Positions 45,928 through 57,988 of a stretch of 64,000 bases of DNA are shown here, in pieces; position 1 is the stretch's first letter; each line of letters starts with the position of its first letter. This stretch comes from Alnus glutinosa (taxonomy: Eukaryota; Streptophyta; Magnoliopsida; Fagales; Betulaceae), in contig NC_084888.1 in NCBI RefSeq assembly GCF_958979055.1, positions 1,692,001-1,756,000 of the forward strand, written 5' to 3'. A program made the translations under genes and the position numbers. Under the pieces are notes generated by a model. It ran no database searches and was not told the origin of the DNA. It saw only the letters and a list, made by a program, of their open reading frames with translations.

Positions 45928-47405
45928 ATGGCGTTTAGGAAAACCCTGGCTCAGCGTCTCTTCAATATCACCAAGGTCTCGACCCAAACCCTCCCGAATT
46001 GCCGGATTTCCTCGTCTTCTGTCCGGACCCGGGCTCCGCCCGACCCGGATAAAACCTCCATTGTTACCGATCCCGGAGACGGCGGGATTTTCCGGAGGTT
46101 TCTTCACAAGCGATCAGTGGCGTTGGATCCGGAGCTCCGGTCGCTTTCTGTCGGGGAGAACCTGATGGGGAAGCTGAAGTCCATCGGCATTGCCCGGGAC
46201 CGGATTCGACTAGACGGCCTGAGCCCTCCTCCGCCGGCAGTGACCTGTACGGAGGGGGGGCTGACGGTGGAGGACGCGAGGAAGCTGCTGAGGGTGGCGC
46301 AATTGGAAGCTGTGAAAGCTAGGCTGAGAGAGATCCCGAAGAGCTGGATACCTTATTCGGACTTTGTTCGGGTCTGCAGAGAGGGCTGCTTGGATCCGGA
46401 TCAGGGTCTCGGGTTGGCCAAGACGCTCGACGAGTCCGGAAACGTCATCGTCTTGGGGAACGTCGTGTTCCTCAGACCCGAGCAGGTATTCATTTCTTTC
46501 CCCCGCCCCTCTTTTTTTTACCCTGTTTATTCATTGAAACTCGAATTTCTTTTTGTTTTTTTGTGGGCTTTTTTTATTTGTTTATTTTGACAGATAAGAT
46601 ATTATAATTAGAGTAATTATGATGGTCCTGAAAGTGTCAGAATCAGCTAAGAAATTTTTTATTGTTTTGAGTTTTTTTGAGATTAATTTGGGGACTACCG
46701 AGAACTGATATGGTTTTTTTTTTTTTATGGTTATTTTTTGCTTTTGTTTCTTTGCGACAGGAAAGTGAAACTATGTTGTCACGCCAGATCTAAAACATGT
46801 AAAAGGGTTCCACGTTTGAGATGGGGTGTTGAAGGACCAAAAAAGCCCTTCAGTTTCTACAGTGACAAAGTCTGTTTCACCCTGGGTGCAAACTCAGTTT
46901 ATGGGGATAAAAACCCATTACCGACCCTCTCCTCAGAATTAAGGCAATAAAGAATTAAATTAAAAAAAAAAAAACAGAGTAGGTGAAGGAGACAATGAAA
47001 AAGAGATATCTGGTGCTGACAAAAAAGAAAAAAAGAACAAAGAAGAGAGAGAAAAAGGAAAAAAGAGGAAGAAGCTAGCCAAAAAAAAAAATGAGAAAGC
47101 AAGATATAACTGCATGTGTTTTTTTAAAAGGTATGTTTGTTAATTTATTTTGAGGTTTTTTTTTTTTTTGAAAATGTGTTCTTTTGGGATATAAAGATAA
47201 AACTTATTTGTGTTGTGAAAAGTAAATTTTAAGTTGTTTGTTAATGTGCGGATAATAGAAAATAAAGTCGATACCAAATATGATTCTTTGTTTTTTTATG
47301 GTTGGGGTCGTTAAGTTTTACATGGTAAGAGGGGATTTATCCAGGTAATTAATTTCGGTGGCAAGAGGAATAATAGTGAATTTGTTCAGGTCATGGCTTA
47401 AGACC

Positions 47406-47439
<34 letters not shown>

Positions 47440-48217
47440 TTTTTATAGATTATTATTATTATTTTTATTTCTGGTCTGTCTGATAATTAGCTTAGAACCA
47501 GTAAAGGCATTTTGACAACCCAATGCCAATGGACCTTTTTCTCAGTTTTGAGCTTCTGATCCACAAAAGGATCAATATTTTTAATGCAACTTCATTGTTT
47601 AGCTGTTATGTCATCCATGGATTTGATCATCTAGTGGAGGACAAAAAAAAAAAAGAGCCCAAAGTGTCATGTAGCTTACGTTTGAGCTATGCTTTACCCA
47701 AACGTTTCAAAATCTTTGATTACAGGTGGCAAAAGCCATTCAAAGCCTTATTCCTATACCCGGAGCCAACCCAGATGATCCAAGACGGCGGGAGGAGCTG
47801 GAGGAGATGGAGAAGCAGAAGGCGGCGATTGACAAAAAGGTGGATGCCTTGGTTCGCCGGGAACTCTGGTGCGGGCTGGGGTTCCTGGTGGTGCAAACAG
47901 CAGGGTTCATGAGGCTCACGTTTTGGGAGCTGTCGTGGGATGTCATGGAGCCCATTTGCTTCTACGTTACCTCCATGTACTTTATGACCGGCTACGCCTT
48001 CTTCCTCAGGACCTCCAAAGAGCCTTCCTTTGAAGGGTTCTATCAGAGCCGGTTCGACGCAAAGCAGAAGCGACTCTTGAAGGATCACAATTTTGACATT
48101 GCAAGGTACAACGAGCTCCGGAGAGCTTGTAATTCGTCTTCAGAACAAGCAGCCTCTTCAGTTGCTCCATTGTTCAGAAATGCTGAAAAGCTTGAGTTTA
48201 GTGCTCTAAATCAATAA
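45928..48217 (+). CDS. MCU: Mitochondrial calcium uniporter (MCU), two exons
   Basis: Join 45928..46485 and 47726..48217, encoding 349 residues. The donor is CCCGAGCAG|GTATTC and the acceptor TTACAG|GTGGCA; the phase-0 intron is 1,240 bp. Residues 1 to about 65 (MAFRKTLAQRLFNITK..., rich in Arg and Ser) fit a mitochondrial presequence. The matrix domain follows, then a charged coiled coil (about 205-232) and two membrane segments (about 233-250 and 262-280). Between them is the pore motif WDVMEP (257-262), with the Asp and Glu that form the selectivity filter. The C-terminal coiled coil contains RFDAKQKRLLKDHNF. The product should form the Ca2+ channel of the inner mitochondrial membrane. Plants have several MCU paralogues and the exact one is not assigned. 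AATAAA at 48463 may be the polyadenylation signal. Confidence 0.93.
46486..47725 (+). other. Intron of MCU
   Basis: GT...AG intron. It contains A- and T-rich stretches and an ATT microsatellite (about 47413-47440). An open stretch at 46738-46950 has no domain and is not conserved-looking. Confidence 0.85.
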
Positions 48218-48714
48218 TTTGGACCACCCCTTGGCCTATTTTCCATCCCATATGTACCCTTAAAATACAGATCGATGCGGCTTTCTACAAAAGTAATTAT
48301 ATGTTGAGTGTTCTTAGTTTTTTTGACAAATCTCAACTCTTGCCATGGGTAATGAGAATTAATTAACTCCTCTCCAATGGAGACCCAAAACCCTGTCAAG
48401 TTTCAAACCTGTAAGGAATAATCTAGAAATTGTAGAGCACCTAATTCCGTGTTAACATATTAAATAAAACACACCAAAAAAAAAAAAAAAAAAAAAAAAT
48501 CATAGTCCAACATTTGTTGTGTCTAGTAAATTATATTAGTAGTAGCCGATTCTGTATCTATGTTAATGCTTTTTAGTAGCTAGTTTAGTTTCGGTGGATG
48601 TTCATTCTCCCTTTTATAGAGTCTTGATAGTTGATAGGAGTTGATCTCCAAGTCCTTGTCTCAGTTTATCTCCAAGTTTAAGTTCCTCATAATCTTAAAG
48701 GTCTATTAAATTAT

Positions 48715-48960
48715 GGACATAAATTTCTTACAAACCGGTTTGTAAGAAATTTTATACAACTCACATATAAAATTGATATGTATTATTTAAACATGTGATT
48801 CTCACATTTTTTTTTTTTTATTAATGTTACTAAAAAAGCATGTGAGAAGCACATACTGTTTTAATAGCATGTGATTCTCACATGTCAAGGGACATATGTC
48901 AATTTTATATGTGGATTGTAAAAAATTTCCTACAAACCGGTTTGTAAGAAATTTCAGTCC
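48715..48960. mobile_element. MULE-type MITE with palindromic ends
   Basis: 246 bp, with a perfect 9-bp duplication TTAAATTAT (48706-48714 and 48961-48969). The ends are inverted: GGACATAAATTTCTTACAAAC on the left, and GTTTGTAAGAAATTTCAGTCC on the right. Each end also contains the self-palindrome TTTCTTACAAACCGGTTTGTAAGAAA (or a variant), so each terminus can fold alone. The interior has repeated CATGTGATTCTCACA and GCATGTGAGAAGCACA motifs. Confidence 0.82.
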
Positions 48961-48969
48961 TTAAATTAT

Positions 48970-50727
48970 CTCGTTACGTGTTCGAAAAATCAATTATATA
49001 ACACCATCATACAAAGATTTTTTGCAATTTTATTTCTCGAATTACTAACCATTGAGACAATAAATTTGAAATATCTCTCATAAAATCCATTTATTTGAAC
49101 CGGTTTTAAATGGATCATGATCTCCTATAATTTCAAAGTTGAAATCAAGCCATTTCTACATTGAAATAACGTGAAAAATGATACATATTAAAGATAAAGA
49201 AATAATATAACATGTTAAAAATGAAAAAAGAAAACTTTATATCGTATAAAGCTTATAAAAGCTTTAAGTCGTCCGCTCACCTGTTTATACTCTCTCATTT
49301 ATTGGCTCCAGCTGGTCATCCTGATCCGTGTCGAACATAACACATTTTTCTTGCCTTATTGGGATTTGGGAAGGACAAGTAACGGCTGTGACATGTGCCA
49401 AAAGTAGGTCAAATTTCAAGTCCCACGGGCCACGGCCAAATGACAGTTTCAATAAAAACATAAGATATTCAAATTTTGACGCTAAATACTTTCTACCGTG
49501 TAAAATGTAAATTGCTTCAAATAAAGGAAAATAACATACCTAACAATCAGGACCGGCTCCATTGTTTAGGCCACTAAGATTACTGTATAAGATAATTACC
49601 TTACCTTCACCAAATTTTATTAGTTAAAATATTTAAAAATTATTTTTTTTTATTTTTTTAAAGTACTCTTAACAGCCTTACTATTTTAACTATTTATTAT
49701 CACTATTTCACTTAAATAATATTTTTAAAAATGAAGCTTGCATGTGATGTATGAGAGAAGAAAAAAGAAGAAGAAGAAGAAGAAGAGATATAACATTTTA
49801 GTAGTTTTTATTGTTTTAGCGAGTGAAGATCGAGTGCTCACTATTATTGGTGAGTATGATTCACTCACCAAATTGGTGAGGTTATTGTGGACTCATTTTG
49901 AACCATTTCAACAAATTGGCTCACCAAAATAGTTAAAATAGCCAAAAAGCTATTTCGGTGAGTCTATTAGCTAAGAATGTTTAAAACGCTTTTAATTTAT
50001 ACAAGACCCTCAAAAAAGGTATTTTATATTAAATTTGCCAAAAAAAATAATATTAATAAACAAGAAAATGAGGTAAGAAGGTTTTTAGAAAAATAAAATG
50101 AGTGGAGGCCATTTGACATGTTATTAGGGTTTAGGAAAAAAAAAATATATAGAATGTTTAAAATCTTAAAAAATTCTAAAGCATGATCACCTTTGATTTT
50201 ATATATATATATATATATTTTCTCTTATTTTGTTTCATCACTTTTAATATTTTGCTTTTTGGTTCTATAATTCTTTATTTATTTATTTATTTTAGATATT
50301 TTGTATGTTGTACTTACTATTAGACGCTGTTAATTTTACTTGGTTGCTGTCATGTTTTAACTTTTTGTTTTAACCACGACTCCTAAAGAGCTTTTTTTGC
50401 GCCTCAATTTTTAGGATTGAGGTCTATAACAATTATTTGTCTAAATTGTTAGCAATTTAAATAAATAATGTGAGAGACCTCATATGAGATCTCAAATGCC
50501 TGAATAAGAAGCTAAACAGTCTAAAATTTATTTGAACAGGTAAATCTAATAAAAGATCTCTCATCCCCTAAAGAGATAATTGGAATGAATCCTTTATTTC
50601 AATTTTTATTGATATATAGCAATGTGTATGGCATCCATATGGTGGATGGTGATTTGGGGAGGGTTATGTTGGAGATGTGGCCATGTCTCCTTCCTTAGGA
50701 GACTGATCCATGCACAACATGTTAAAA
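48970..50727. other. Gene-poor AT-rich DNA
   Basis: No gene recognised. 50420-50580 shows foldback structure (AGAGACCTCATATGAGATCTC, and a possible relative of the hairpin family). An AAG microsatellite lies at about 49758-49786 and a TA tract at about 50200-50217. Confidence 0.4.
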
Positions 50728-50862
50728 ATGCTAAAATTACAATAAGTGCACAATTGATACACAACTTCAAAGTATTTTGAAGGGCTCACATGTGTAGATC
50801 TCACATCAATATGCCTTAGAGTTGTGTACTAATTATGCACTTATAATGCATGTATCACATTC
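50728..50862. mobile_element. Small MITE (TACAACAAGTGC family), second copy
   Basis: ATGCTAAAATTACAATAAGTGCACAA on the left and TAATTATGCACTTATAATGCATGTATCA on the right, with AGGGCTCACATGTGTAGATCTCACA between them, match the element at 27561. Confidence 0.5.
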
Positions 50863-51534
50863 CGGAAACTGATGGCAATTTGTTTGGTATCCAGACGGCA
50901 TTCTTGGTGAGTGGTGTCCTGGGGAAGGTTTTCCTGGACAGGCCATGTCTTCATCCACCAATCTTAATAATGTCTTTTTGGGTCTTTACCCTTTGTCAGT
51001 CTCTGACTTCTAATGGCCTTGAAAGTTGAAACCGTGTTGTTTGGTCCACAATGCACACTAACTTTCAAGTCCAAAGTTCAATGGTCATCTTCCTTAAAGC
51101 ACCATCTCCTAGGATGCATGGTACCCATCGGACAAGCTTCTTCCATTTTATCAAGATTATATTTATTTTGTTATATTTAACTGATCATATCATACATGAT
51201 GTTACGTTGCAACATATTTATCATGTATTTTTATATACATAGTTAGATTTGTATATAAAATTTTTCATTATAAAATAAAGATAATCTTATTGTGTAAGGA
51301 ACACTTTTGACACTTATTGACTTTGGATGGAGATTGATCACATCAATTTTATTATCCAAATTGTTAACGCTTTGGATAGTAATGTGAAAGCTTTTATGGG
51401 ACTTACTTATTTAAGCAGATTTTGAACAGTTCATCCACTTATTCAGAGAAATGAATTTCATAAGAAATAACAATTGTTTGGTGACTTGAGAATTGAACGG
51501 TAGTTATGTATTGTTGCAATTCGATAAGGAATAG

Positions 51535-51660
51535 GATCCTCTTCTTTGGACGGTGAAGATTTTAATTTTATTGTATTTAATGATGTACATAATGTCATAT
51601 CATTTAAACATTTAAAATAACGTAACAATATACTATGAAGATGGAGAGGATCCTAATCCA
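51535..51660. mobile_element. Small hairpin MITE (AGGATCCTC ends)
   Basis: ATAGGATCCTCTTCTTTGGAC on the left and GATGGAGAGGATCCTAATCCA on the right are inverted, around AATTTTATTGTATTTAATGATGTACATAATGTCATATC. Related internal sequence (TTGTTGTATTTAACAGTGTATATGA...) recurs at 54675-54850, and a similar TTGTATTTAA block at 44867. Confidence 0.45.
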
Positions 51661-52670
51661 TTATAGTCTTTATAGATAGATATCCCAATTTGTCTAAATT
51701 GGTTGTCACGTAGGGATTTTGTTTTGGCTTAATTTATTTATTGGTGATATTAAACGTGAAAATTATATTCTAATGTATGATTTGAGTCTTATTAGAGTAG
51801 AAAGCATTAATGTAGGATTGGTTCTTATCTATGGCCTCATCCTACTCAGCATATACGTCAATCATACTACATTCTCTGTATGAGAACAATATTTTGGACC
51901 GTTACTAAATAGATTGACTAAAAAGTACTGTTCAATTTATTAATAATTAGCATCCATAATCTCATATTATTAAAAGGACAAAGTTTTTCTTAAATTTTTC
52001 TAATTCAATTTATTAAATTGGATCGCGAACTTAAGCACCCAGAATCTGGTAGTGTTCCCCGACAGCATATTCCCCGACAGATCTTTCTCTTAATACTGGA
52101 AATGATCCCCTATTCTAAAGTATTGTTTTGTAATCCTGTTTCTTCTTTAATCTTTTGTGTGTATATATAGAAAAGGAGTGATGCACCAAGTGAATGTGTG
52201 GCGACAGTTGCGCGATCAAATATTATTATTATTATTATTAGTATTGTTGTTGTTGTTATTTTGAGAGAGTGGCCAAATATAATTTGGTAGCTGCAATGGT
52301 GGCGCGAGACCACATATTAGACTTGTTTGGCAAAGGTTTTTGCTTATACCCTTTACTTTTTTCTAAAAAAAAAAGTAATTTCGAGACGTTTTAATTTTTT
52401 TACACTTTTTTATATTACATCAATCATTTTTATTAAAATCATTTTTAAAAACATACCTATTGTAAAACAAAAAACAAAAAACAAAAAAAATTGGTACTTT
52501 TTCATACAAATTATTTCTACTTTATATCATATCTATAACATTTTATTATTATTTAAAAACATAACTCACCTAATAACACCTTACCAAGTTGAAAACGTGA
52601 ATTTTTGCACATTTTTAATCAGCCATTTTTTTAAACGCATTCTCAAATAGAACATTTTGTTTTATTTTAG
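51661..52670. other. Intergenic, no gene recognised
   Basis: AT-rich. It has an ATT microsatellite at about 52221-52239 and a GTT tract at 52244-52257. Short frames have no domain. Confidence 0.4.
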
Positions 52671-52913
52671 GGTTAAATACCTCTTTGTCTCATGTGGTTT
52701 AAAAATTTTATTTTTTGTCCCTTCAGTTTTTATTTTTTTCATACGTGGTACCTGTGTTATGCGAAAAGACGGAGATAGTACCTCCGTCAATTTTTCTGTC
52801 CAAAACTGACGGATTTCCACGCTAGCGACACGTGGAACCATTGAAATTGCGAAACGTGGCTACACAGTTTTTTTCATTTTTTTTTTAAATTTTAAGCCTT
52901 TTTTTATTATTAT

Positions 52914-52953
<40 letters not shown>

Positions 52954-53039
52954 AGCCACCCCATTTGGCCTATGAGTGGTTTGGCCATCCCCATATTGGC
53001 TGATTTGAGGGTGACTAAACCAACCCCATGACCAAAGTG

Positions 53040-53075
<36 letters not shown>

Positions 53076-53328
53076 TTTTGGACCATGGGGGTGGCCCCAT
53101 GGGCCAAAGTTTTTAAAAAAAAAATGAAAAAAGTTGTGTAGCCACGTGTCATAATTTTAATGGTGACACGTGTTGCTGACGTGGAAATCCGTCAATTTTG
53201 GACGAAAAAATTGACGGAGATATCATCTTCGTCTTTTCGCATAACACATGTACCACATGAAAAAAATGAAAACTGATGGGACAAAAAATAAAATTTTTAA
53301 ACCACAAGGGTGTGTAAGGTATTTAGCC
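52671..53328. mobile_element. Long-TIR (MULE-like) non-autonomous element
   Basis: About 200-bp inverted ends: GGTTAAATACCTCTTTGTCTCATGTGG.. on the left and ..CACAAGGGTGTGTAAGGTATTTAGCC on the right. Shared inner marks are ATGCGAAAAGACGGAGATAG / TATCATCTTCGTCTTTTCGCAT, CTGACGGATTTCCACG and the ACGTGGCTACACA motif. Flanks TTTTATTTTA and ATTTTATTTA suggest a 9-10 bp duplication. The centre is a short unique part between an A run of about 40 (52919-52951) and a second A run (53041-53073). Confidence 0.65.
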
Positions 53329-53783
53329 ATTTTATTTAGAAACACGCCTTTGGCCTGAAAATTTGCAAGGCCAAACACAGTACTCTACATGTTTTTGGCT
53401 AAAGAGATAGGCGATATGTTAACTTTAATGCTTTAAAATTGAGGAGCCAAACCTAGGATTACAACTCATAATAAAAATTAATTAGTGTCAATCATACACA
53501 AGGTGGATGGGCCTTTGAGGAAACTGTTTTTACTAGCATCTTCCTTGGAACATGCTTTGGAATGGGCATCTCCATTCCAAAGCATTTCTTTAAAAATTTT
53601 ATTGTCACATCAGTAAATGTGGGAGTTAAAGTGTGAAGTGCATATTTTTTTTTTAAAAAAAAAAAACAATTGAAAATGCTTCCCACTAAATAATCCGTTT
53701 TGTTAAATTATGAGAACGAGAATTTGCACTTCCATGAAACTTAGCAACTAATGTCCAGCTGTTGAGAGAGTTCAGCAAGTTAA

Positions 53784-54079
53784 GGGTGTGTTTGAGATTG
53801 CGATTTCGTAGAGAAAAAATATGATTTTGAACTAAATCGTAAAAAATGAACCGTTTGAAAACTGCGTTTTTAAAAAATTACGATTTGAAAACGCAGAAAA
53901 ATTCTTATTCAAATCACAAGCAATGAGTTGCTTTTTTGAAAACCCAGTATTTTAAAAGGTTAATTTGCAATTTTTTCAAACGCTTAACCGTGTTTTTAAA
54001 AATCATTTTTTTAAATCGCACATTTTAAAATCGTTATTTTCAAATCACACTTTTTGAAATCGCAAACCCAAGCGGACTC
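53784..54079. mobile_element. PIF/Harbinger-type MITE
   Basis: 296 bp with ends GGGTGTGTTTGAGATTGCGATTTC (left) and the complement of GAAATCGCAAACCCAAGCGGACTC (right). It is flanked by TAA (53781-53783 and 54080-54082), the 3-bp target typical of Harbinger elements. The interior is full of AATCGTAAAA / TTTTAAAATCGTTATTTTCAAATC repeats. No transposase is seen. Confidence 0.65.
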
Positions 54080-54082
54080 TAA

Positions 54083-55687
54083 GGATGTCTAAAACAAGAT
54101 TTAGATTAACAAATATGATATTATTGGTGCTCAAAAACCGGGAATTAGAAAGAAAGAAGAGACTTTAATTTTATTCTAAAAAATATGACAATTGTAAATG
54201 TCCGACCCCTTTGCTGCCTTTGAAATTGTAGCTTCCCGTAAATACGAGTAATAAACAAAGATAGTTGCGTTTGGATTTATGAATTTAAAAAATTTATACG
54301 TATATGTCTATAAAAAAGGAGCAGAATTAGTGTTTGTGCTAGACAGTGGTGGACTCAAGCTTGTAAAAATGGAGGGGCTAAATTGAAAACAAAAAATTTT
54401 GTGGGGACAAAACTAAAAAAATTAAAAAATTAAGAGGTAAAATTAATTAATTAATTTTTTTTTTTTGAATTTTTTGGGAGAAAATTTTGGGTCTTGGGGG
54501 GGGGGCCAGGCCCCCCTGGCCCCTATGCAGGTCCGCCCTGGTGGTAGGGGTGATGTAAAGTAAAGGCTAATACAAACTTTCTTCTAAATTGATATTTTTG
54601 CCTATAGCATATGATTCGTATAAGAATTCTCTTCATTTCACTTAAAATGTAGAGAGCTAGAGTCAATATTTTATTTTGTTGTATTTAACAGTGTATATGA
54701 TACTAAGTCATTTACTATTTTTAGATGACATGTCAATATATTTACCATGTGACATCATGTACATTGTTAAATCTGTGAAATAAAATTATGATTATGAAAT
54801 GACTCATTTTCATTTCACTTGAAATGGAGAGGATCGTATTCCATGTGATTCTGACATGTATTTTTAAAAATGAATGTAAAAATCACATGTTATATTAAAA
54901 TGCATGTGAGAAGAATTTTATTCGATCCAATTTACAATTCAAAATTATCGTTTTACCTTTATATTACATCAATCAATTCTTTATATCTTTCTCGTTTTAA
55001 AACTTTTTACCAAAAACACCCGCTTCTCTGTGCCCTTCTTACTATTGTCAAAAGTTAAAGGTGCAAATGATTCACAATTTTTTCTTTTTGGTCGGAGATT
55101 TGAATAAAGTGTTCAGATTCAAATCTCTTTCTGTAAACTCACAAGCCAAAAATGCATTCATGTCCATACCAATTTTAATTGTCCTGTTTATGCCAAAAAG
55201 AAAGAGGGTTTTCAATTAAACTCAATGATCTATAGACCCACCACAAATCTCTTTCAGGAAACTAACAATGCCAGCCCAAATCATACGTCGTGGATCAAAA
55301 CCTAATTCTTATAAAACCCAAATTAATTTTAAGGTAAAATTCCACCATCCAAGCAACTGCCAATACAGATTGGGCTGACCGTACCGGCCCAAACATTTGA
55401 GAATTAAAAAATAATTAAATTGAGATATGAAAAAGGGGTTTTGGGCGAAGATCCTTCCTCTTTTGGGCTTCGGGTGAAGGTTTTTAACAAGCTCATACCC
55501 TTTAGTGATGAGGATCCTTCGAAATTCGTTGGACAGAGAATGAGAGGGAGGAGTTCGGGCCAGGCATCCCGAGCAGTTCAAAGTGCACGGCTTACCTGTC
55601 CGGAGCTTCCGAACACCTCACTTTCTTTCTTATTTTCTGTTTGAATTTTATAAAATTTGAAAAAAAAAAAAAAATTACAGTAAAGAG
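54083..55687. other. Intergenic, no gene recognised
   Basis: 54340-54545 has an interrupted G run with CCAGGCCCCCCTGGCCCC and GGGGCTAAATTG, resembling 44530-44700; it may be part of a degraded repeat family. 54640-54850 may be a relative of the AGGATCCTC MITE. Open frames at 55309-55644 show no domain. Confidence 0.35.
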
Positions 55688-55822
55688 AATGATAAAATTA
55701 CAACCCTTGCACAACTATTCCACAACTCCAAGACACATTAGGTGGGATCCATATGCATGAATTTCATTCTATATATCTTAATTGTGAAATAGTTGTGAAA
55801 TATGAATCGTGCATAATCACTC
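55688..55822. mobile_element. Small MITE (TACAACAAGTGC family), third copy
   Basis: ATAAAATTACAACCCTTGCACAACTATTC on the left and GAAATAGTTGTGAAATATGAATCGTGCATAAT on the right are inverted around AGGTGGGATCCATATGCATGAATTTC. This matches the layout of the copies at 27561 and 50728. Confidence 0.45.
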
Positions 55823-56752
55823 CCCTGAGCAAATTTCAATCCGACGTCCAGTCTAACAGCTTGACGCCATTAGATCATCGTTATTATCAGCTTTCATTGT
55901 CAAATGCTTGTCACCCAATTTGACCGCTCATTTTGGCGCACTCGAAGATTAGTCTGCTGACTAGCAGAATTAGGTAGGTTCTGTGGAGGATATTCTTCTT
56001 CCACTTTGTTTAGATCCCCTGTTGTTAAATACTAGAAACAAACTAGCAACAGAAACTTTTACCATGATTATTTTTCTGTCTTCATATTTACCCAACCAAC
56101 GAAAGAACCAATTCATCTTCTCAAATTATAGTTGGCTGGTAAAGCTTCAAATGGTTGCAGGATATATGACTCTTGAACACACTTTTGCAGTTTCTACATT
56201 GCTAAGCAAACGCACCTTTATACTGTAACAAGTCAAAAGCAAAATCATGGAGGAGGGTATAGGCTATAGCTGTGCATTGCATAGCCTTGTTTGTATGTAG
56301 CACAGTAGCACCATCCCTCTTTCCCCTTTCTAGAAGGCTAGAAAAGTAAAGAGAAGAAGTTGTCCAATCATGGGACAAACTGGGCCCATCTAAATAGTGT
56401 TCGGGCTGATTATCATCTCTCCCCTTACGATCCACCTTTTTCATATCTGGAGGCCATGTTAAAAGCCTAAAAATATCTGAAGAAGTAAGCTTTTACAAAG
56501 GAAATCAATCAAATTGTTGAATCCCACCACGGGGCAGAGACAATTTTCCCAGTAAATGTTCAAAACAAAAAGAGAAATGCAAAATTGAAGTCCCCCTGGC
56601 TCCCCTGGGCCGGCTTTCAATTCAGCAATTTGTATAAACCCTATAACTACTCTGCAAATCTAGGTAACTCAGAAACTCGCATAAAGTATTTCATTCACAG
56701 TTAATAAAGAGCATTATTCATCGTCCCTCCTTAGCAACAAGTTGGTGGGATT
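55823..56752. other. Intergenic, 3' side of the ELO-like gene
   Basis: No gene recognised. The part nearest 56752 is the likely 3'UTR of the minus-strand ELO-like gene. A minus-strand polyadenylation signal could not be chosen with confidence. Confidence 0.35.
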
Positions 56753-57619
56753 TTACTCATTTTTACACTTCTTCACCTCCGGAACAACCTCGGACCCGCA
56801 CTTTCTCTTCCTCAAGTGCATTTTCACGTAGAACTTCAAGAACAGCAACAGAATAGCCCCGTTGAGGACAGAATTGAACACCCACGCGCCAATCCCGTTG
56901 CAACCGCCTTTGAAGAAATGAAGCAACAGGACCCCAATGTGGCACACCAGGTTGCAACCCAGAAGCACCATCTGGCAGCTCACCACGAAGGGAAAGCACG
57001 CGCCGGGCAGCCCGATGGCGGTCCAGAACCGGTACCCATACACCACGGAGTAAACCGACGTCGTCAAGACGATGGCCAGGACTTGAAATGACTGCGAAAA
57101 CTCGAGCCAGAGGAAGGCCATGCAGGTGAGGATGGAGTGGTTGAAGAGCTGGAAGAAGGCGAGCCTACGATGTCGTAGGACGGCGAAGATTGTCCGCAGC
57201 ATGTGGAGGAAGCGGGTGAGGTAGAAGAGGTAGGACCAGAAGAAGACCCGGCCCGAGGGTCGGGTGCCGAGAGGGAAGCAGAGGAGCCATTGGAAGGGGG
57301 TCTTGGAGCGGCGCCAGAACCAGCGGGTGTCTCGGATCTCGGCGGCGGCGGAGAGGAGGATTCCGGTGGCGATGGTGGCGGAGATTAGGGCCATAGAGAG
57401 GCTGTGCAGGGCCGGAATGGGTCCGAGCGGTACGGACCGGCCAGGCCGGAGGAGAACCGCGAGGAAGAGGTGGAGCAGGGTCGAGAGGATCAGGTAGAAC
57501 GCGATTGAGGTGAAGAGGAAGGACCAGGTGGAGCCCCACGACTGTGCGTGGCTCCACCGGAACCCCACGATCACAGGGTGCTCCGAGAGCCAGTAGGTCA
57601 GGGTTTTGCTGATCATCAC
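56753..57619 (-). CDS. ELO-like fatty acid elongase (HOS3 type)
   Basis: A single-exon protein of 288 residues with about seven hydrophobic segments, matching the plant GNS1/SUR4 (ELO) proteins of the HOS3/At4g36830 kind ('elongation of fatty acids protein 3-like'). Blocks seen are YWLSEHPVIVGFRW (9-22), GSTWSFLF, FYLTRFLHMLRTIFAVLRHR (132-151), WLEFSQSFQV (171-180) and VVYGYRFWTAIGLPG (192-206). ELO enzymes do the condensation step of very-long-chain fatty acid synthesis in the ER. The usual HxxHH box is QLFNH here (157-161), so the histidine centre is degenerate; as I recall this is also so in HOS3 itself. The C-terminus KCKNE gives a KxKxx dilysine ER-retrieval signal. The start at 57619 is the first Met of an MMISK pair. 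A G-box CACGTG is at 57792-57797, upstream. Confidence 0.88.
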   Translation of the reverse strand: MMISKTLTYWLSEHPVIVGFRWSHAQSWGSTWSFLFTSIAFYLILSTLLHLFLAVLLRPGRSVPLGPIPALHSLSMALISATIATGILLSAAAEIRDTRWFWRRSKTPFQWLLCFPLGTRPSGRVFFWSYLFYLTRFLHMLRTIFAVLRHRRLAFFQLFNHSILTCMAFLWLEFSQSFQVLAIVLTTSVYSVVYGYRFWTAIGLPGACFPFVVSCQMVLLGCNLVCHIGVLLLHFFKGGCNGIGAWVFNSVLNGAILLLFLKFYVKMHLRKRKCGSEVVPEVKKCKNE

Positions 57620-57905
57620 CGCCGGTCGATCCAGTTGCTGACTCGGAGGAATGATCGGACGGTGGAGGTGGGCGGGGGCTCTTTTTCGTCTTCTTCGCGA
57701 AGAGTCATTCGCGTTCTGTACGTGTTGAGAGAGGAAGGTGTTGGTATTGGGATTAAATAATTTAAATTAGAGGACGAGAGTGACTGGTGGCCACGTGGAG
57801 GGTGATGCATGGGGTCGGTCATTTTTTTTTTTTTTTTGATAGGGGGTCGGCCTTCTATAACGACGATATTAGATATTTCACACGTGCAAGTTGTGCGACC
57901 AATAG

Positions 57906-57988
57906 GTTTGCCGTGTGTACAAGGCTGACAAGGCAGCCTCGTGGGTTTCCCGTGCTGTGGGATTACCTGCCGTGTGTACAAGGCTGAC
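57906..57988. repeat. Short direct repeat upstream of the ELO-like gene
   Basis: TGCCGTGTGTACAAGGCTGAC occurs at about 57909 and 57968, 59 bases apart, roughly 300 bp upstream of the ELO start codon. Confidence 0.8.

Noticed and set aside
52885-53100. Minus-strand frame with poly-Phe
   Set aside because: It arises from two A runs in a foldback element.
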